A program made the position numbers and the translations under genes. A stretch of DNA of 64,000 nt from Rhodosporidiobolus odoratus (lineage: Eukaryota > Basidiomycota > Microbotryomycetes > Sporidiobolales > Sporidiobolaceae). Under the pieces are notes generated by a model. It worked only from the letters and a program-made list of their open reading frames with translations, was not told where the DNA came from and did not search any database. Each line of letters starts with the position of its first letter. Position 1 is the stretch's first letter. The stretch is from positions 1-64,000 of the forward strand of contig JAOANU010000016.1 in NCBI GenBank assembly GCA_034387635.1, written 5' to 3'. Shown here one piece after another: positions 20,261-31,630 of the stretch.

Positions 20261-23102
20261 ATGACGACGCTACAGTCCTTACCGTCACTGTCCGCCCCGT
20301 CCTCGTCTACAGCGAATGGATCAACTGTGGACCCCACCTCATCAAGACAACAACATCAACCACAGCAAGCACAGCAAGAGGACCTGTGGAGTAGCATCTT
20401 GGACTCGGTTAAAGGATCTAAACAGGTACAGACTAAGCAGTGTATCGTATTGGGTCAGTCTCTCTTTCCCTCTCCTACTCTCCCCTCTCTGGCTCGCTCG
20501 CCCCTCCTCCTTCCCGTTCTCGTTCTCGTTCTGAACAAGCTGATCACGTCTCTTTCTACAGGCGCACCCAATAGTGGCAAGTCAACCCTTGTCTCACGAC
20601 TAGCAACTTCGACGGGAGAACCCTCAACCCGAAATGGACACGAGAACACATCCCACCCAAACGCGAATGGCCCGCTGAGCAATGGCACTCACGGGCAAGG
20701 ACAAGGAAACAGGCTCGACTTGGGAATGGGGTTTGAGGTGTTGGACGTCAGGGATGAGGGGGATGAAGGCGGTTCGTCTCTCTTTTCTTTTCTTTCTCCG
20801 CTCCGGTCCTCTCCTCCTCCGATTACTTGGCCTCACGGCTAAAATCGCCTCTGCATTAACCTCCAACCTCTCTTCCCGATCAACCTCTGACAGAAACCCT
20901 CGCCCGCCTCTCCCTCTTCCAACTTCCCTCCCCAAACGCCCCATACCCCTCCCTCCTCTCCCTAGCCCTAACCCCCCAGACCTTGCTCGAGTCTCTGATC
21001 GTCATCGTACTCGACTGGGAACGACCTTGGAGGTTTATTGAGGAGTTGGAGGGGTGGGTCGGGGTGTTGGAGGAGAGATTGGGAAGGAGAGGGCAGAGTG
21101 GGGAGGGGTGGAGGGAGGTGGAGGGGCGGGAACGAGGTTCGTCGGTTCCTTCTTTCGTCTCTCTACAGTCTGCACCCAGCATGGAACTGACAAGGCGCTG
21201 GGCTACCAGTGGAAGCTTTCTTGAGGGCTTACCAAGAACCTCCCGCGTCGGGGGCGTCGGCTACTGTGACTTCGACCTCGGCAACAACGCTTGACCCGGA
21301 CGCGCCGTTACCACCTGGGACGCTGGTTGAGAACCTTGGGATTGGGTTGGTAATCGTCTGTACCAAGGTGCGGTTCAACCACTTGGCCCGTTCGGTGCTT
21401 TGTACTTTCTCTGATTGGACGGCACTGACAGAGGTCGTTGCTGAATGCACAGGCGGATCAGATCAGCACCCTCGAGCGAGAACGAGAATTCACCGAGGAG
21501 CAGTTTGACTACATTCAGCAGACACTACGGGTCGTCGCGCTACGTTGTTCGTCCTCCGTTTTCCTCCTCAGCACACAATCGAACTTGCCGACCCTGACCC
21601 TCCTTACTGTGCTATGTTTTATAGGCGGCGCCGCCCTCTTCTACACGTCCACCCAATCCCCCACCTCCTTCTCCAAGCTCCGCCAGTACATCCTCCACCG
21701 ACTCTTCTCCTCCCCGACCTCCTCTGCCACCGTCTCTTCGTCCCTCCCTCCGCCCGCCTCACCGTCGTCGGCCACACCCCCCGCTCAGCCGTCTTCCTCA
21801 CGCACCCCTGCTACAACCGCCGCTCCGACTTCGACTTCGACTTTCCCCTTCCCGCACCGAGCAAACGTGATCGATCGAGACGGCGTCCTCGTTCCCTCCG
21901 GTTGGGACAGCTGGGGGAAAATCCGAGTCTTGAGGGAGCGTTTCGAGTGTGAGGCGTGTGGGGAGGGGTGGGAGGCGGACTTGGCGAGGGTGAGGGCGAG
22001 GGCGAGGGTAAGGGATGAGGGGCGAAGGGCGAGGGGGGGAGGAGAAGGTCAGGACGAGGATGAAGATAAGGGAAGTCAGGAGGGATTGAGGAAGGAGTTT
22101 GAGATGGTTGTGGTGGATTTTGAGGGGGTTGATGCTGTACGTTTTTTTCCGTCTCCTCTGTGTCTCTTGGTCACCCTTTTGCCCGCCTATCCTTCGACCT
22201 CAAACTCGAACCGGTCCTTTGAGTCTGACACTGTCATTGCGCCACGCAGCCCTCTACCTCCCTCCCTCCCGTCTCCTCTCAACCCGAACAATCCTTCCTC
22301 ACGACGCACTACACGACTCTGCAGGAAGAAGCAGCCAAAGATCCTCGACTCGCGTTTCGTCAACCTCCAGGTGGGACGGGAGGGGGAGGGTTGGGTCCGA
22401 GTTTGGTAGGACCTATGGCAGGGAGTACGTTGGAGTTGCCGAGTGTTGTTAGTGCCCTAGAAAGGGCTAGGGAGAAGGTTAACGACGGAGGAGGGGGAGA
22501 GGATCTGGGGAGGAGTATGAGGGGACCGGGGATAAGTCGACAGGTACGTTTCGGACTCGCTCGGTTCGACTCTCTTCTTGCTGGAGGCAGCACTGTCTTC
22601 AGCTCAACAACTGACTAGACGATTTTCTTTCGCCTCCACCTTCTGTTCGTTCCTTCCTTTGCAGAACTCGTCCACCTCTGCCGCTTCAGCTCGTTCTCCT
22701 CCTCTCCCCTCATCCTCAACTTTCTCCTCAACTTCGCCAAATATAAATGCCGGCCCAGAAGGCCACGACTCTCGTACAACAACGCGCCAATCCCCCTCCC
22801 TCTCCTCTTCCCTCCTCTCTCGTCAACCTCCCCAGTCTCAACCTCAGACTGCTCCCGCACCTTCAGGAGCAGCAGGAGCAGCAGCAGGAGCAGCAGGAGG
22901 AGGGGGAACTGCCGCAGGTGCAGCGGGTGGAAACCAAGTTTTGGCGGATTTCTTTCAGAGTTTGTTGACGGCTAGGACGGCGGGTGGGTCTGCTACGGCT
23001 GCGAGTGCGGTCGCCCCAGGGGCTGCTGGGGCAAGTGGAGGGACAGGAGCGGGTTTAGGACAGAGTACGAGGAGGAGAGAGGGGGAGGGGGAGGGGAGGT
23101 GA
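20261..23102 (+). CDS. Cytoplasmic dynein light intermediate chain
   Basis: The N-terminal half is the Ras-like domain of the dynein light intermediate chain: EDLWSSILDSVKGSK, then a P-loop split by an intron (CIVLG / APNSGKSTLVSRL). It continues with a DVRDEGDEG segment, LIVIVLDWERPW, the nucleotide-base motif NLGIGLVIVCTKAD, and the end of the fold with GGAALFYTSTQS and FSKLRQYILHRLF. The protein binds the dynein heavy chain and couples the motor to cargo adaptors on microtubules. The C-terminal third is low-complexity, Ser-rich and then Ala/Gly-rich (about 22860-23080), with NQVLADFFQSLLTAR as a possible adaptor-binding helix. At least six short introns. The start is the ATG at 20261, 147 bp after the CSN12 stop. 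The stop is at 23100-23102. Confidence 0.88.
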
Positions 23103-23556
23103 GAGGCAGGTAGGAGGTAGTAGACCTTTGAGATGAGCCTGGGAAGCCACAGCTGACAGGGTATCGCCTCAGCTGGGGAATACTGGTCGTACTCGGTACT
23201 GTATATAGTCAAACTCCAAGTCTGCCCAAGCGATGCCGCGGGACGCAAGCGGGACGCGTTGTCTGAAGCAAGACGCGCGCGTTCGACGCGTGCTCTTAAG
23301 ATCTCGTGCATCGACCAAACTTGTTCCAATGCCTCTCCTCCTGACAGCATACGCCTGAACACGAGGACAGACACTCCCGTGGACGCTACCTGAGCCGAGC
23401 ACCAGCACCTTAAGCTGCTTGCGCGACACGCTTCCCTCGTCGCCAAACAATCAGCATACTCGCCCTCTTTACAACAGCCCAACGCAGCCTGTCCACCGAA
23501 TACTCCTCAGCAAGCGACTGTCTCATCCTCGCACGCCATCGCCCACGTCGCCGGCC
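23103..23556. promoter_or_regulatory. Spacer between dynein LIC and chitinase genes
   Basis: About 450 bp with no open frame that resembles a protein. It must hold the 3' end of the dynein gene and the chitinase promoter; no specific element was identified. Confidence 0.4.
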
Positions 23557-25468
23557 ATGCTTTCCCTCTTTTCTGCCCGTCTCGCAGGAGCTGCAGCCTT
23601 CTTGTTGGGGGCTTCTTCCGTGCAAGCTCATGGCACCGGGTTCACGAACCAGAAAGTAGTCTCAGCGTACTACCCGAGCTATCAGATGGACCCCGCTGTA
23701 CGTGCTGCTCTTGCCTACTCACCATTCATGCTTTTCCTTTTCTCTTCCGACTCTTCCTCCCGTGTTGACATGCGCTCTCCTGTAGGCCGTACCTTACTCA
23801 CTCTACACGCATCTCGACTACTTTGTCTTCACCACAACGTCGAGCGTACGCCTTTTCCTCTATTCCTCCGTATCAGCCAAGCACTCACCTGCTTTTTACC
23901 TTCTCGCAGCCTTCGGCCATCTCTCAAGCGAGTATTGACGACTCTCTCATATCCAACTTTGTCAACCGCGCCCATGCGGCCGGGACCACAGTTAGTTACA
24001 CGGTTGGCGGCTGGACTGGTTCTCAGTCCGTGCTTCTCCTTTTCTCTTGTTCTCGGGGCATCGACTTACATCTTGCTCGATCAGGTACTTCTCCCCGCAT
24101 GTCTCTACTGCTGCAAATCGCGCTACCTTCGCTCGTACGCTGGTTGCTGTGATGAATCGCTACGGCTTCGACGGGTGCGGACCTTTTGCTCTTCTTATCC
24201 GTAGTGGCCACTGACAATTCTCCTGCGTCTTGCAGCATTGACATCGACTGGGAATACCCCGGCAATGCCAACGGAGAAGGCGACAACATCTGGAGTACAG
24301 CAGACGCCGCCAACCTTGTCCTTTTCCTCCAAACTCTCCGCAGCGTTGCCGGGGTCAACGCTCGACTTTCGATGGCGGTGAGCGTTTCCGGTGTGACTGG
24401 CGCAGATGGGAATCCTCTGAAGGACATGCGTGATTTTGCTGCTGTTCTTGATTGTAAGTTTCCGCCCACTCCGATCGTAGCAACCGGCTGACTTTCATCT
24501 TACAGATATCACCGTTCGTCGATTTGTTCCTCGTCGCTCTTCAATGATATTCCTGACGTTCTCGCTTGGTAGATCATGTCCTACGACATCACCGGAACTT
24601 GGAGCGGCTACACCGGTCCGAACACGCCTCTCTATTCGACTTGCGCACCCGCTGATAATAAGTTCAGCATTGACTCGGGGTTAGTTCTCCCGGTACCTTA
24701 GGATCTCCTCGTGCTAACAGGGCTTCTATGCAGTATCCGGCTGTACTCGGCCGCAGGGTTCAGCACAGCTCACATGGTTCGCTCACTCTCCCTTCGCATC
24801 CTCCTCAGCCCCTTCGCACACAAATGACGGACTCTCGCACTTCCAGCTCATTGGCTTCCCCGCCTACTCGTACTCTTACTACGTTACGTCGCCGCTAGCG
24901 AAGACTACCTGCACCGACGGAACGACCTCCACCCTCTATCAATATGTTCGTAATCTCATCGCTTTCCTCCCGGATGCTACTCACCTCTTAATGTATGTAG
25001 CCTACTAAGGGATCAAAGTGCGGAAATTACATCGGCAACGGACCGCAATACCTCTACAGCCAACTCGTCGCCAACAACTGGTTCAAGTCGCAAACCGGGT
25101 TCCGGCGCATCTTTGACAAACCCTCCTACACCTGGACTCTCTGGAACCCTTCAACTAATCTCTACATCCCGTTCGTCCACCCCTCTAGCTTCTTCCCTTT
25201 CCCGAACCCGAGTCGCAGGCTGAACTTTCCCGACTTTTGCAGTACCGAAACGCCCATCACCGCCTGGGCCAAAGCCCGCTCCATCTTCCAGCGCCGATGC
25301 GCTGGTGTCAACATGTTCGATGCGTCAGGAGATACGCCAACGGGTTCACTCGCTACTGCCTTGCGGATCGGCCTCCATATCGACAAGACGTCTACAGTCC
25401 CTGCGCAGAAGAGGGCGAAGAGGCATCTCGAGGAGAAGAAGAGGAAGAGGTCTTCGACTTTGCACTAG
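23557..25468 (+). CDS. Secreted GH18 chitinase
   Basis: The protein starts with a signal peptide (MLSLFSARLAGAAAFLLGAS, cleavage near VQA-HG) followed by a GH18 TIM barrel: VVSAYYPSYQ as strand 1 and TTVSYTVGGWTG as the conserved SxGG region. The catalytic motif FDGIDIDWEYPG fits DxxDxDxE, with the last Glu as proton donor. It ends with MAVSVSG, IMSYDITG, an IGFPAYS region and GVNMFDASGD. It should hydrolyse chitin in the wall or in prey and host material. At least nine introns of about 50-90 nt, one directly before IDIDWEYPG. The C-terminus is a short basic tail (KKRKRSSTLH) with no chitin-binding domain or GPI signal. Stop at 25466-25468. Confidence 0.9.
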
Positions 25469-25762
25469 GGAGAGGGGAGCGGAGGGAGGAAGGATGTGCG
25501 GGCACGACTGTCGAGGAGTGGGAATTTGCAGGAATCGGATTTTTCGTATTATGTGTTGGACAGAGGTGGGCGCCTCGCATCTTTCATTACTTTATCATAT
25601 CTATTTCCTCACGCAATGGAACGAATTTACACGAGCTGGTTCCTGCATCGGGATCCCTTTTCCTCCTGTTTGCCTGGTGAACATGGCTTTCGCAGTTTCC
25701 TACTCACAGACCGCCTGATTGTGCCAGCCTGAACACGTGCAAACGTCAAAGATAAGTTACCT
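25469..25762. other. Convergent 3' spacer
   Basis: About 290 bp between the chitinase stop and the stop of the minus-strand gene. Nothing further was seen. Confidence 0.4.
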
Positions 25763-28270
25763 CTACTCCTCTCGGAACATTCTCCGTGCCGTCCAGCTAT
25801 CCTCGCAAACATACAAGACCTTCCTCCTCCAAACCTCCTTACTTGCCTTCTTACCCTTTGACCCTTCTTCCGTCTTCTGCGAGGCAGCACACGCATGCAG
25901 GCCCTCCCATTCTCCTTCAATCATCTCACCTTGCTCCACAGCAGCCACCTTCTCCCGCCTTATCAATTCTCCGATCGTCTCGCACCCCTGCGATTGCAGA
26001 ACCGCTTCCGCGACAGCGTCGGCGAAAGAGGTCCAGCTGTCTTGTGTCGGCGAGGTGAAGGGCGAAGCGTCGAGGATTACGCAGTCGTAGCCGTCTGAGA
26101 AGGGTTTGGAGTGGAAGCGAGACTCGGGGGAGGACGAGTTGAGAAGGCTCGAAAGGGTCGATTCGCGAGGAAAGTCTATACGGTAGAACAGCTCAGCGCA
26201 GTCAGCAGAGGAAGAGGGAAAAGTTACGGACAGCTCGTGGTCGTCCATCGTGCCGCCTTGCGTTCTATCGGTGTGAAGCCGGAGCGGACCTTGTTGAGCC
26301 AGAGACCATAGTCGCAGCAGGAACAGCGGTGCGAGCCGCATGCGGCTTGGATCGGAGGAACGTGGGTCATTTCCTCGGTGTCTGTGTAACGAGCGCGGAC
26401 AGCGAAGCGATCATCAAGGTTGGAGAGGTGGTCGAGGATTCGAAGAGAATGATCGTTGGCTGGCTGTCGAACATTGATTGTCAGCTTCAGGGCTGGGTCG
26501 CTCATGCAACAGTACGATCTCACTCACTAGCTTGATGTACATCCACGCTCTCTCCCATTCTTCGACAAAAACTGTCTTCTTCGTTTTTCCTCCTTTGCCC
26601 CTCTTCCCGACCTCCTTTTGCTCAACCCGCTTCACCTTCTTCCCAGCTTGACAGCTGTTGCTCGTGCATATCACCATACCGCTCAAGCGGAAGACGCGCT
26701 CGGCGATGGACTCGTTCGGACCAAGCCAGGCGGGGAAGTGGCCCAATGTAGCAAGGCGGCGGTTCGTAGCCCAGGTTGGCAGCGAATGTGTGGCGATGAG
26801 GGAGCAGCCAGGACATGCGACCTGAATGCTTGGCTGCGTCAGTGAGGAGAACACCACAGGCAAGCAAAGCAGGACTCACGAACTGATAGAAAAGATCCCA
26901 CGCCTCCCTCGGCCATTTTTTTGGTAACGGATTCTTCCACACCTTCCCGCCGAGCAGGAGGACATGCTGTCCTTCCTTATGCGCACTGAAGACGGTATCC
27001 AGCGCCTCGGCCAGAACGCCCACGCCCAACAACCCACCGTCCTGCTTTGACTCCTTTGCCTCCATTTCCTCCTCTCCCGTAGGCGATACCTTGGCGAACT
27101 TGAGTGCCTTCCACAGCTTCTCCGCCTCCTCGGTCCCACCGGCTTCCTCGAGCGCAATGCGCTGCTCGAGCAGATCGATGAAGGCGGCGACGCTCTTGAG
27201 TTCGGGTGAAAAGGCTAGAGTTGCCAGGGAAGGGACGCGGAGGATGGCGTGCCGGAAGAGGGCTTCGATAGTGACGGTCCAAGTGGCGGGGCGGATAGAG
27301 GGAAGAAGATCGGTAGGCGGGACGAGATACCTTCGGAGTCGGCTGAGAAGGTCATTGGGTGACGGGGGACATGCGGTGGTCGAGCAGAGAGAGGCGAAGA
27401 AGGCGTCGTTCTCGGCCTCGACATTCGTGAACGGCGGAGTACTGGGAGAGGTTGTCGAGGAAGAGTTGGCTTTGCGAGCCGGCCTGCGGGATCTGGTAGA
27501 GCGGGAAGAAGGAAGGTCGCGAACTCTGGACGGTGGACTCGGCGGCGGTGTGAGCGGCGCCGCAGGGTCCTTTTTGGCCGGCTGTGCAGAAGACGCGGGT
27601 CCATCGCTGCAGACGAATGAAGGGGTGGCGGGGACGTCAAGAACCCAAGAAGCCTGCGACCGGGCAAGGGTGACCTATACATTTTCAACCGTAAGCCTTG
27701 ACGGGACACGTAAGGTCAATGAGCGATAAGTCACCTTGTACGCTTGTCTATCCAGCGCCTGCAAGAAGCGCTCCATGCGCCCATTTTCCGACTTCCTACA
27801 TGTCGGAAGAGATGCGTAAGAAAGGGAAGCCATCGGGAAGGGTAAGAACAGCTCACAGGCTCTCCACAAAGGTAGTATGGCCCCAGTCTCCTCCAGCATA
27901 GAACTGCTGATGGTGTTCAGCCCTTGCCGTAATCACCCTTCGGGACAGGCTCCACTTTGAGCGTGCCGCTTCGCTCCACCCCCTAAGTCTGGCAAGGTCT
28001 TCCTCGCCGTTAATTGCATCCAGGGCGGACGGGAGATCATCGTCGCAGAACGACTCGTAGGCGAGCGTGAGCCGCTTGTAGGACTTGAGCAGCTTCGCCT
28101 GCACGAGTCGTGGAAGATGAGCGAGAAAAGCCGGTATTCGACGACGCGGAAAAGCGCCACGCACCTGGAGCTCCTCGTGTATACTGCACCATTTTGAGGC
28201 ATGCGAGGGAGCTCGGGTGCAAAGCGCTCGAGTGTGATTGTCGTAAGCCAGACAATGCTGGCAAGAAGGT
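25763..28270 (-). CDS. Unrecognised conserved-looking multi-exon protein
   Basis: I do not recognise this protein. Exons that read as coding on the minus strand include an acidic-helical segment with KLLKSYKRLTLAYESFCDDDLP and QQFYAGGDWGHTTF (about 28100-27860) and a short exon with RMERFLQALDRQAYK. A long exon (27675 to about 26880) has a Pro/Ser-rich basic linker and then helices (IRPATWTVTIEALFRHAIL; EEAEKLWKALKFAK; GKVWKNPLPKKWPREAWDLFYQF). An exon with CPGCSLIATHSLP and SNSCQAGKKVKR (about 26860-26530) holds possible Cys pairs, and the last exon holds DCAELFYRIDFPRE and YDCVILDASPF. The frame junction near 26290 and the start codon (about 28270) are unresolved. I saw no signal peptide or TM segment, so a soluble protein is likely. 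Confidence 0.55.
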
Positions 28271-28696
28271 GGGCAAAGTGGGCTGCGATGGCGAGAAAAG
28301 GTCAGTCTGCCCTGCTAGCTCGCAGGCTTAGGTCTACACACGGGTGTTCGAGATGCATGTCGAAGGCGTATAGGTGAATAGCGCTGGAGAGGGAGAAGTG
28401 CAGCGCAAGAACCGTCAGAAGCCGCAAGGGTCCTCTTTTCTGGTCACGTAACTTTTCACGCTTGCGTCGCAATACCACTTTCTACCATGGCGGTCGTCCC
28501 GCAGCTCGCCCGAACGCGTCGCATGCTTTAATAAGCCTGCCGACGACGCGCACCTGGTATCCGTAGCGGGGATAGTCAGAGAGGCGACTTTTCGGTTAAC
28601 CAGTTATGCGCGACCGCTTTGCCGTCTCTTCGTCCCGTTTCCTCCCGGCTGTAGGTCACTGTACGTTTACAGCGGTCACATCAAACTGTAGTGCGT
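28271..28696. other. Spacer without recognised gene
   Basis: About 430 bp. It contains the likely 5' end of the gene to the left and the 3' end of the gene to the right. Nothing else was seen. Confidence 0.35.
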
Positions 28697-30592
28697 CTAC
28701 ACGAGATCGTGTCCAGCATGGCGGTCATTTGTACTGCCATCCCGCACCTTCCACCCTTTCTGCAACCCACCTCCGTGTCCTTTCCTAGACCCTGCACTCA
28801 TTTCATCCCAAGCCCCGTCCTCGACTGTCTGTTCCACCTGTCTTGTCACCACGACCGAAATTTGACCAAGGCTGTTTCTGCTCGAGGCGGACTTGTTTCG
28901 CTTTGAACGCGGCCGGCGGAAAGGGTCACTTCGTTCGTGGGCGGGGGAGGGGACCGGGACAGAAGCGACGATGCCGCCAAAACCCTGCTGTAGAGAGTGA
29001 GACAGACGTTGCTTGAGCGGAGGGCGGGCGAAGGACGGTCGGGTATCGCTGTCGTTGCCGCCAGCAAAGGCAGAGGCGGATGGAGGGGCGAGCATTTCTC
29101 GAGTAGGCGGGTTGTTGGTGTTGCCTGTGCCTCCGATCGTAGTGTTGATGGCCCGGCGAGAAGAGGAGACAGTCGTGAAAAGGGAGATGCCGTAGATGGC
29201 TGGCATCGGTAGCCCTGCGAAAGACAGAATACACCGAATAAGCGGATCTGCGTGAAAAGATAGCAGAGCACTAGACATACAGAAAGCCAGATTCAGGTTT
29301 GTTGTAGCGTAATCTCCGTCACGATAGCACGCTGCTATAACGGCTGTTTCCGAGTAGAATGCGACATTGCGAAGGTCAGCCTATGGTTCTTCCAAACCCG
29401 CCTGGGTCTTGCAAAGGAAGCTGACATACCTCCTACCAAGCTCAGCACCGCTGTATATGCCGCCGTCCTCAATGCGAGCCATACCAACTTACGCAATAAC
29501 CCGTCGGTGGTCTGGTTGAACCCGACGATCCGCCTTCTGAGACTCCATGCGAGCGCGACCGAGATGGAGATGTCGGCAGCGGCGGAGGCGACGAGCCAGA
29601 TACAAACAGCGTTGTTCCAGCCGATAGGGAGGGTGGCTAAGCCTCCGTATACGTTCCACTGCATTTGACGAGTGAAGGGGAAAAAACAGGAAAGAGGGTA
29701 AGCGAGAGGGTCTAGCAGAACAGCAGAGCATCGATAGCGAGGAGACGCACAAGACACCCCAGTCCACATACCAACGTTGACCCGAATAACCCTATCAAGA
29801 CTAGGAATCCCATCCAACCCCAAAAAGCAACCTTCCACTTCTTGCCAGGGATGAACTGCACGAACGGGTGATGTTCAGCTTGTATCGCTGGGCAGTTGGC
29901 GAAAAGAATGGGAAGCCATACGCTGCTAGCTCGGTATGTTAGGAAGCATTGCGTCAAGGCGGCGATCCAGCCAGCAATGAGCGGAAGAGCGTTCCAAGCT
30001 GGGTCGAGTTCGATGAGGCCCTCCACCGTGCGGTTTTGCCTCACTGAATGACGCACAAAAGAGGAACTTCGTCAGACCGTCCGAAAGTGTGGGGGAGTCA
30101 CAGGAAGATAGCGAGGACAGAGGGTTAAAGACCAGAAGAGAAAAACAGAAAAAGGCAAGCCGGCGTACCGCTCAAACCCCATTGCTCCACGATTATTAGC
30201 CCTGCATACGCTAACTCCAGCCCAGCGAGTACACCGAGTACCATCTTGCTAACGCTGCGGGGTAACCGTGAATACTCGCCGGAAGAGACGAAGGAGAGGA
30301 ATTGTTGAAGGAAGGAACCGGTGAGGAGGAGGAGGGCTGAGTAGCCAAATGTGTAGGGGCTGTGATAGTGCAGGATGGTGTGTAGACGTCGGTGGTACAG
30401 GAAAATAATAGACGGTAGATGTTCACGGTCAGAAAGAGCAATGTCAGTTTCTCCATTGCCCATGTCACGCATCAGGGGACCGGCCAGGATGAAGGCGCAC
30501 CCTGCTATATCCACTGCTAACCATCCCGGCGCGCCCAGCATTTCCACGTCTCGATACTCTGGCGGTAAAGAGGTTTCGCCAGTTGACGACAT
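28697..30592 (-). CDS. Multi-TM membrane protein, DUF6534-like
   Basis: Several exons on the minus strand encode at least six hydrophobic helices: FGYSALLLLTGSFLQQFLSF, MVLGVLAGLELAYAGLIIVEQW, ALPLIAGWIAALTQCFLTYRA, VAFWGWMGFLVLIGLFGSTL and NNAVCIWLVASAAADISISV. These are followed by GLLRKLVWLALRTAAYTAVLSLV and a final IYGISLFTTVSSRRAIN segment. The pattern of a TM-4/5 pair, a loop with (D/T)xLLRKL and a last helix ending in a short xLxTxxSRR motif resembles basidiomycete DUF6534 proteins, which have no known function. The start was taken at the ATG at 30592 (MSSTGETSLPPEYRD). The C-terminal tail of about 130 residues is polar and Ser/Arg-rich. The family call rests on layout by eye. Confidence 0.6.
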
Positions 30593-31630
30593 GGCTCTGG
30601 ATGCGCTTGCAGTCTGTTCTGCGAGGTAACCTACCTGTTGTGGCGGTAGCACCGTGTCGATGATTGGACAGAGGACGCGCCTGTATTCAGCAAGTCAGGC
30701 GGCGGATAGAAGACGGACGCAACGACATGAAAGGTGAGCGCACCATCGATGTCTTTCCCCCTCTCTTCGTCTATAACCTTGCTGATAGGTACGTGCACAC
30801 CACGGGATCTGATCTGGAGAGGTGTGGAGAGGTACGCTCCTATCCGGAGCCGTTCGATGCCAAGTCGAGAACCGAGGATTCTGTCCGGATTGAGAAGGTT
30901 GCCAGGTGCGCGGTGGGCCTGGTCGAGGGGGCGTGGTCGCATAGACAAAGGCGCGGGAAGGTGAGATGATACAGTACAGAGTCTGTAAGTCGACGAGCGC
31001 TTGAGCAGAAACTGGCAGGTGCTGGCTGCTAGCTGTGGAGGGAGGAAGAAGGAGTTTGATGAGGACAGAAACGAAACCTGCTCTGCCTCAGCCTATTTTC
31101 CATTTTCCCCTTACTGTCACGCGAAAGCTCTGCGAGAAGAAACCATCAAGGGTATATTGTAAGCGAACGAGAGCGAGAGAGCAACGAGGAAGCTAGTACG
31201 AGCAGATGAGACACCAAAATGTAGGAGGCAAAAAAGGTGGCCAAAAAAAGGGGAGAGGAAAGGAGAGGCGGAGGGGGGAAAGGGCCAAAGTCCGTTCAGG
31301 GAGACAGGGAAAGGGGCGGGAATGCAAGCTAGACAGAGGGAGAGGCGGAGAAAAGGGGCTATAACACAGAGAGAGAAAAGAATGATCGAGAAGGGGTTGA
31401 GAGAGTAGAGGGTAAATGTCCTTGGTAGTAGTAAAGTCGAGTCGAATCGCAGGGTAGAGAGAGTGTAAGGTGCGGCGAGATCGTAAACCACCGTACATCG
31501 CCGTCATCGTGTGTCGCCAAAGTCGCCTGAAAAGTCTATGCGCTGCCCGCCCAGCGCTCTCCTCCCTCGCCCCTTCTCCTATCTGCCTCACTGCCTTCCG
31601 CAACCTCCTTCAGTCCGCATCCCCGGCTTC
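30593..31630. other. Spacer of about 1 kb
   Basis: It contains the upstream region of the multi-TM gene and the 3' region of the GH26 gene. An open minus-strand frame at 30631-30948 has no features of a known protein. The stretch at about 31230-31420 is strongly purine-rich on the plus strand (runs of GGAGAGG type). No gene was called. Confidence 0.4.

Noticed and set aside
28697..30592. Pheromone receptor (Ste3) and hence a mating-type locus
   Set aside because: The helices and the loop before the last helix do not look like Ste3. No pheromone precursor with a CAAX end or homeodomain pair was found nearby.
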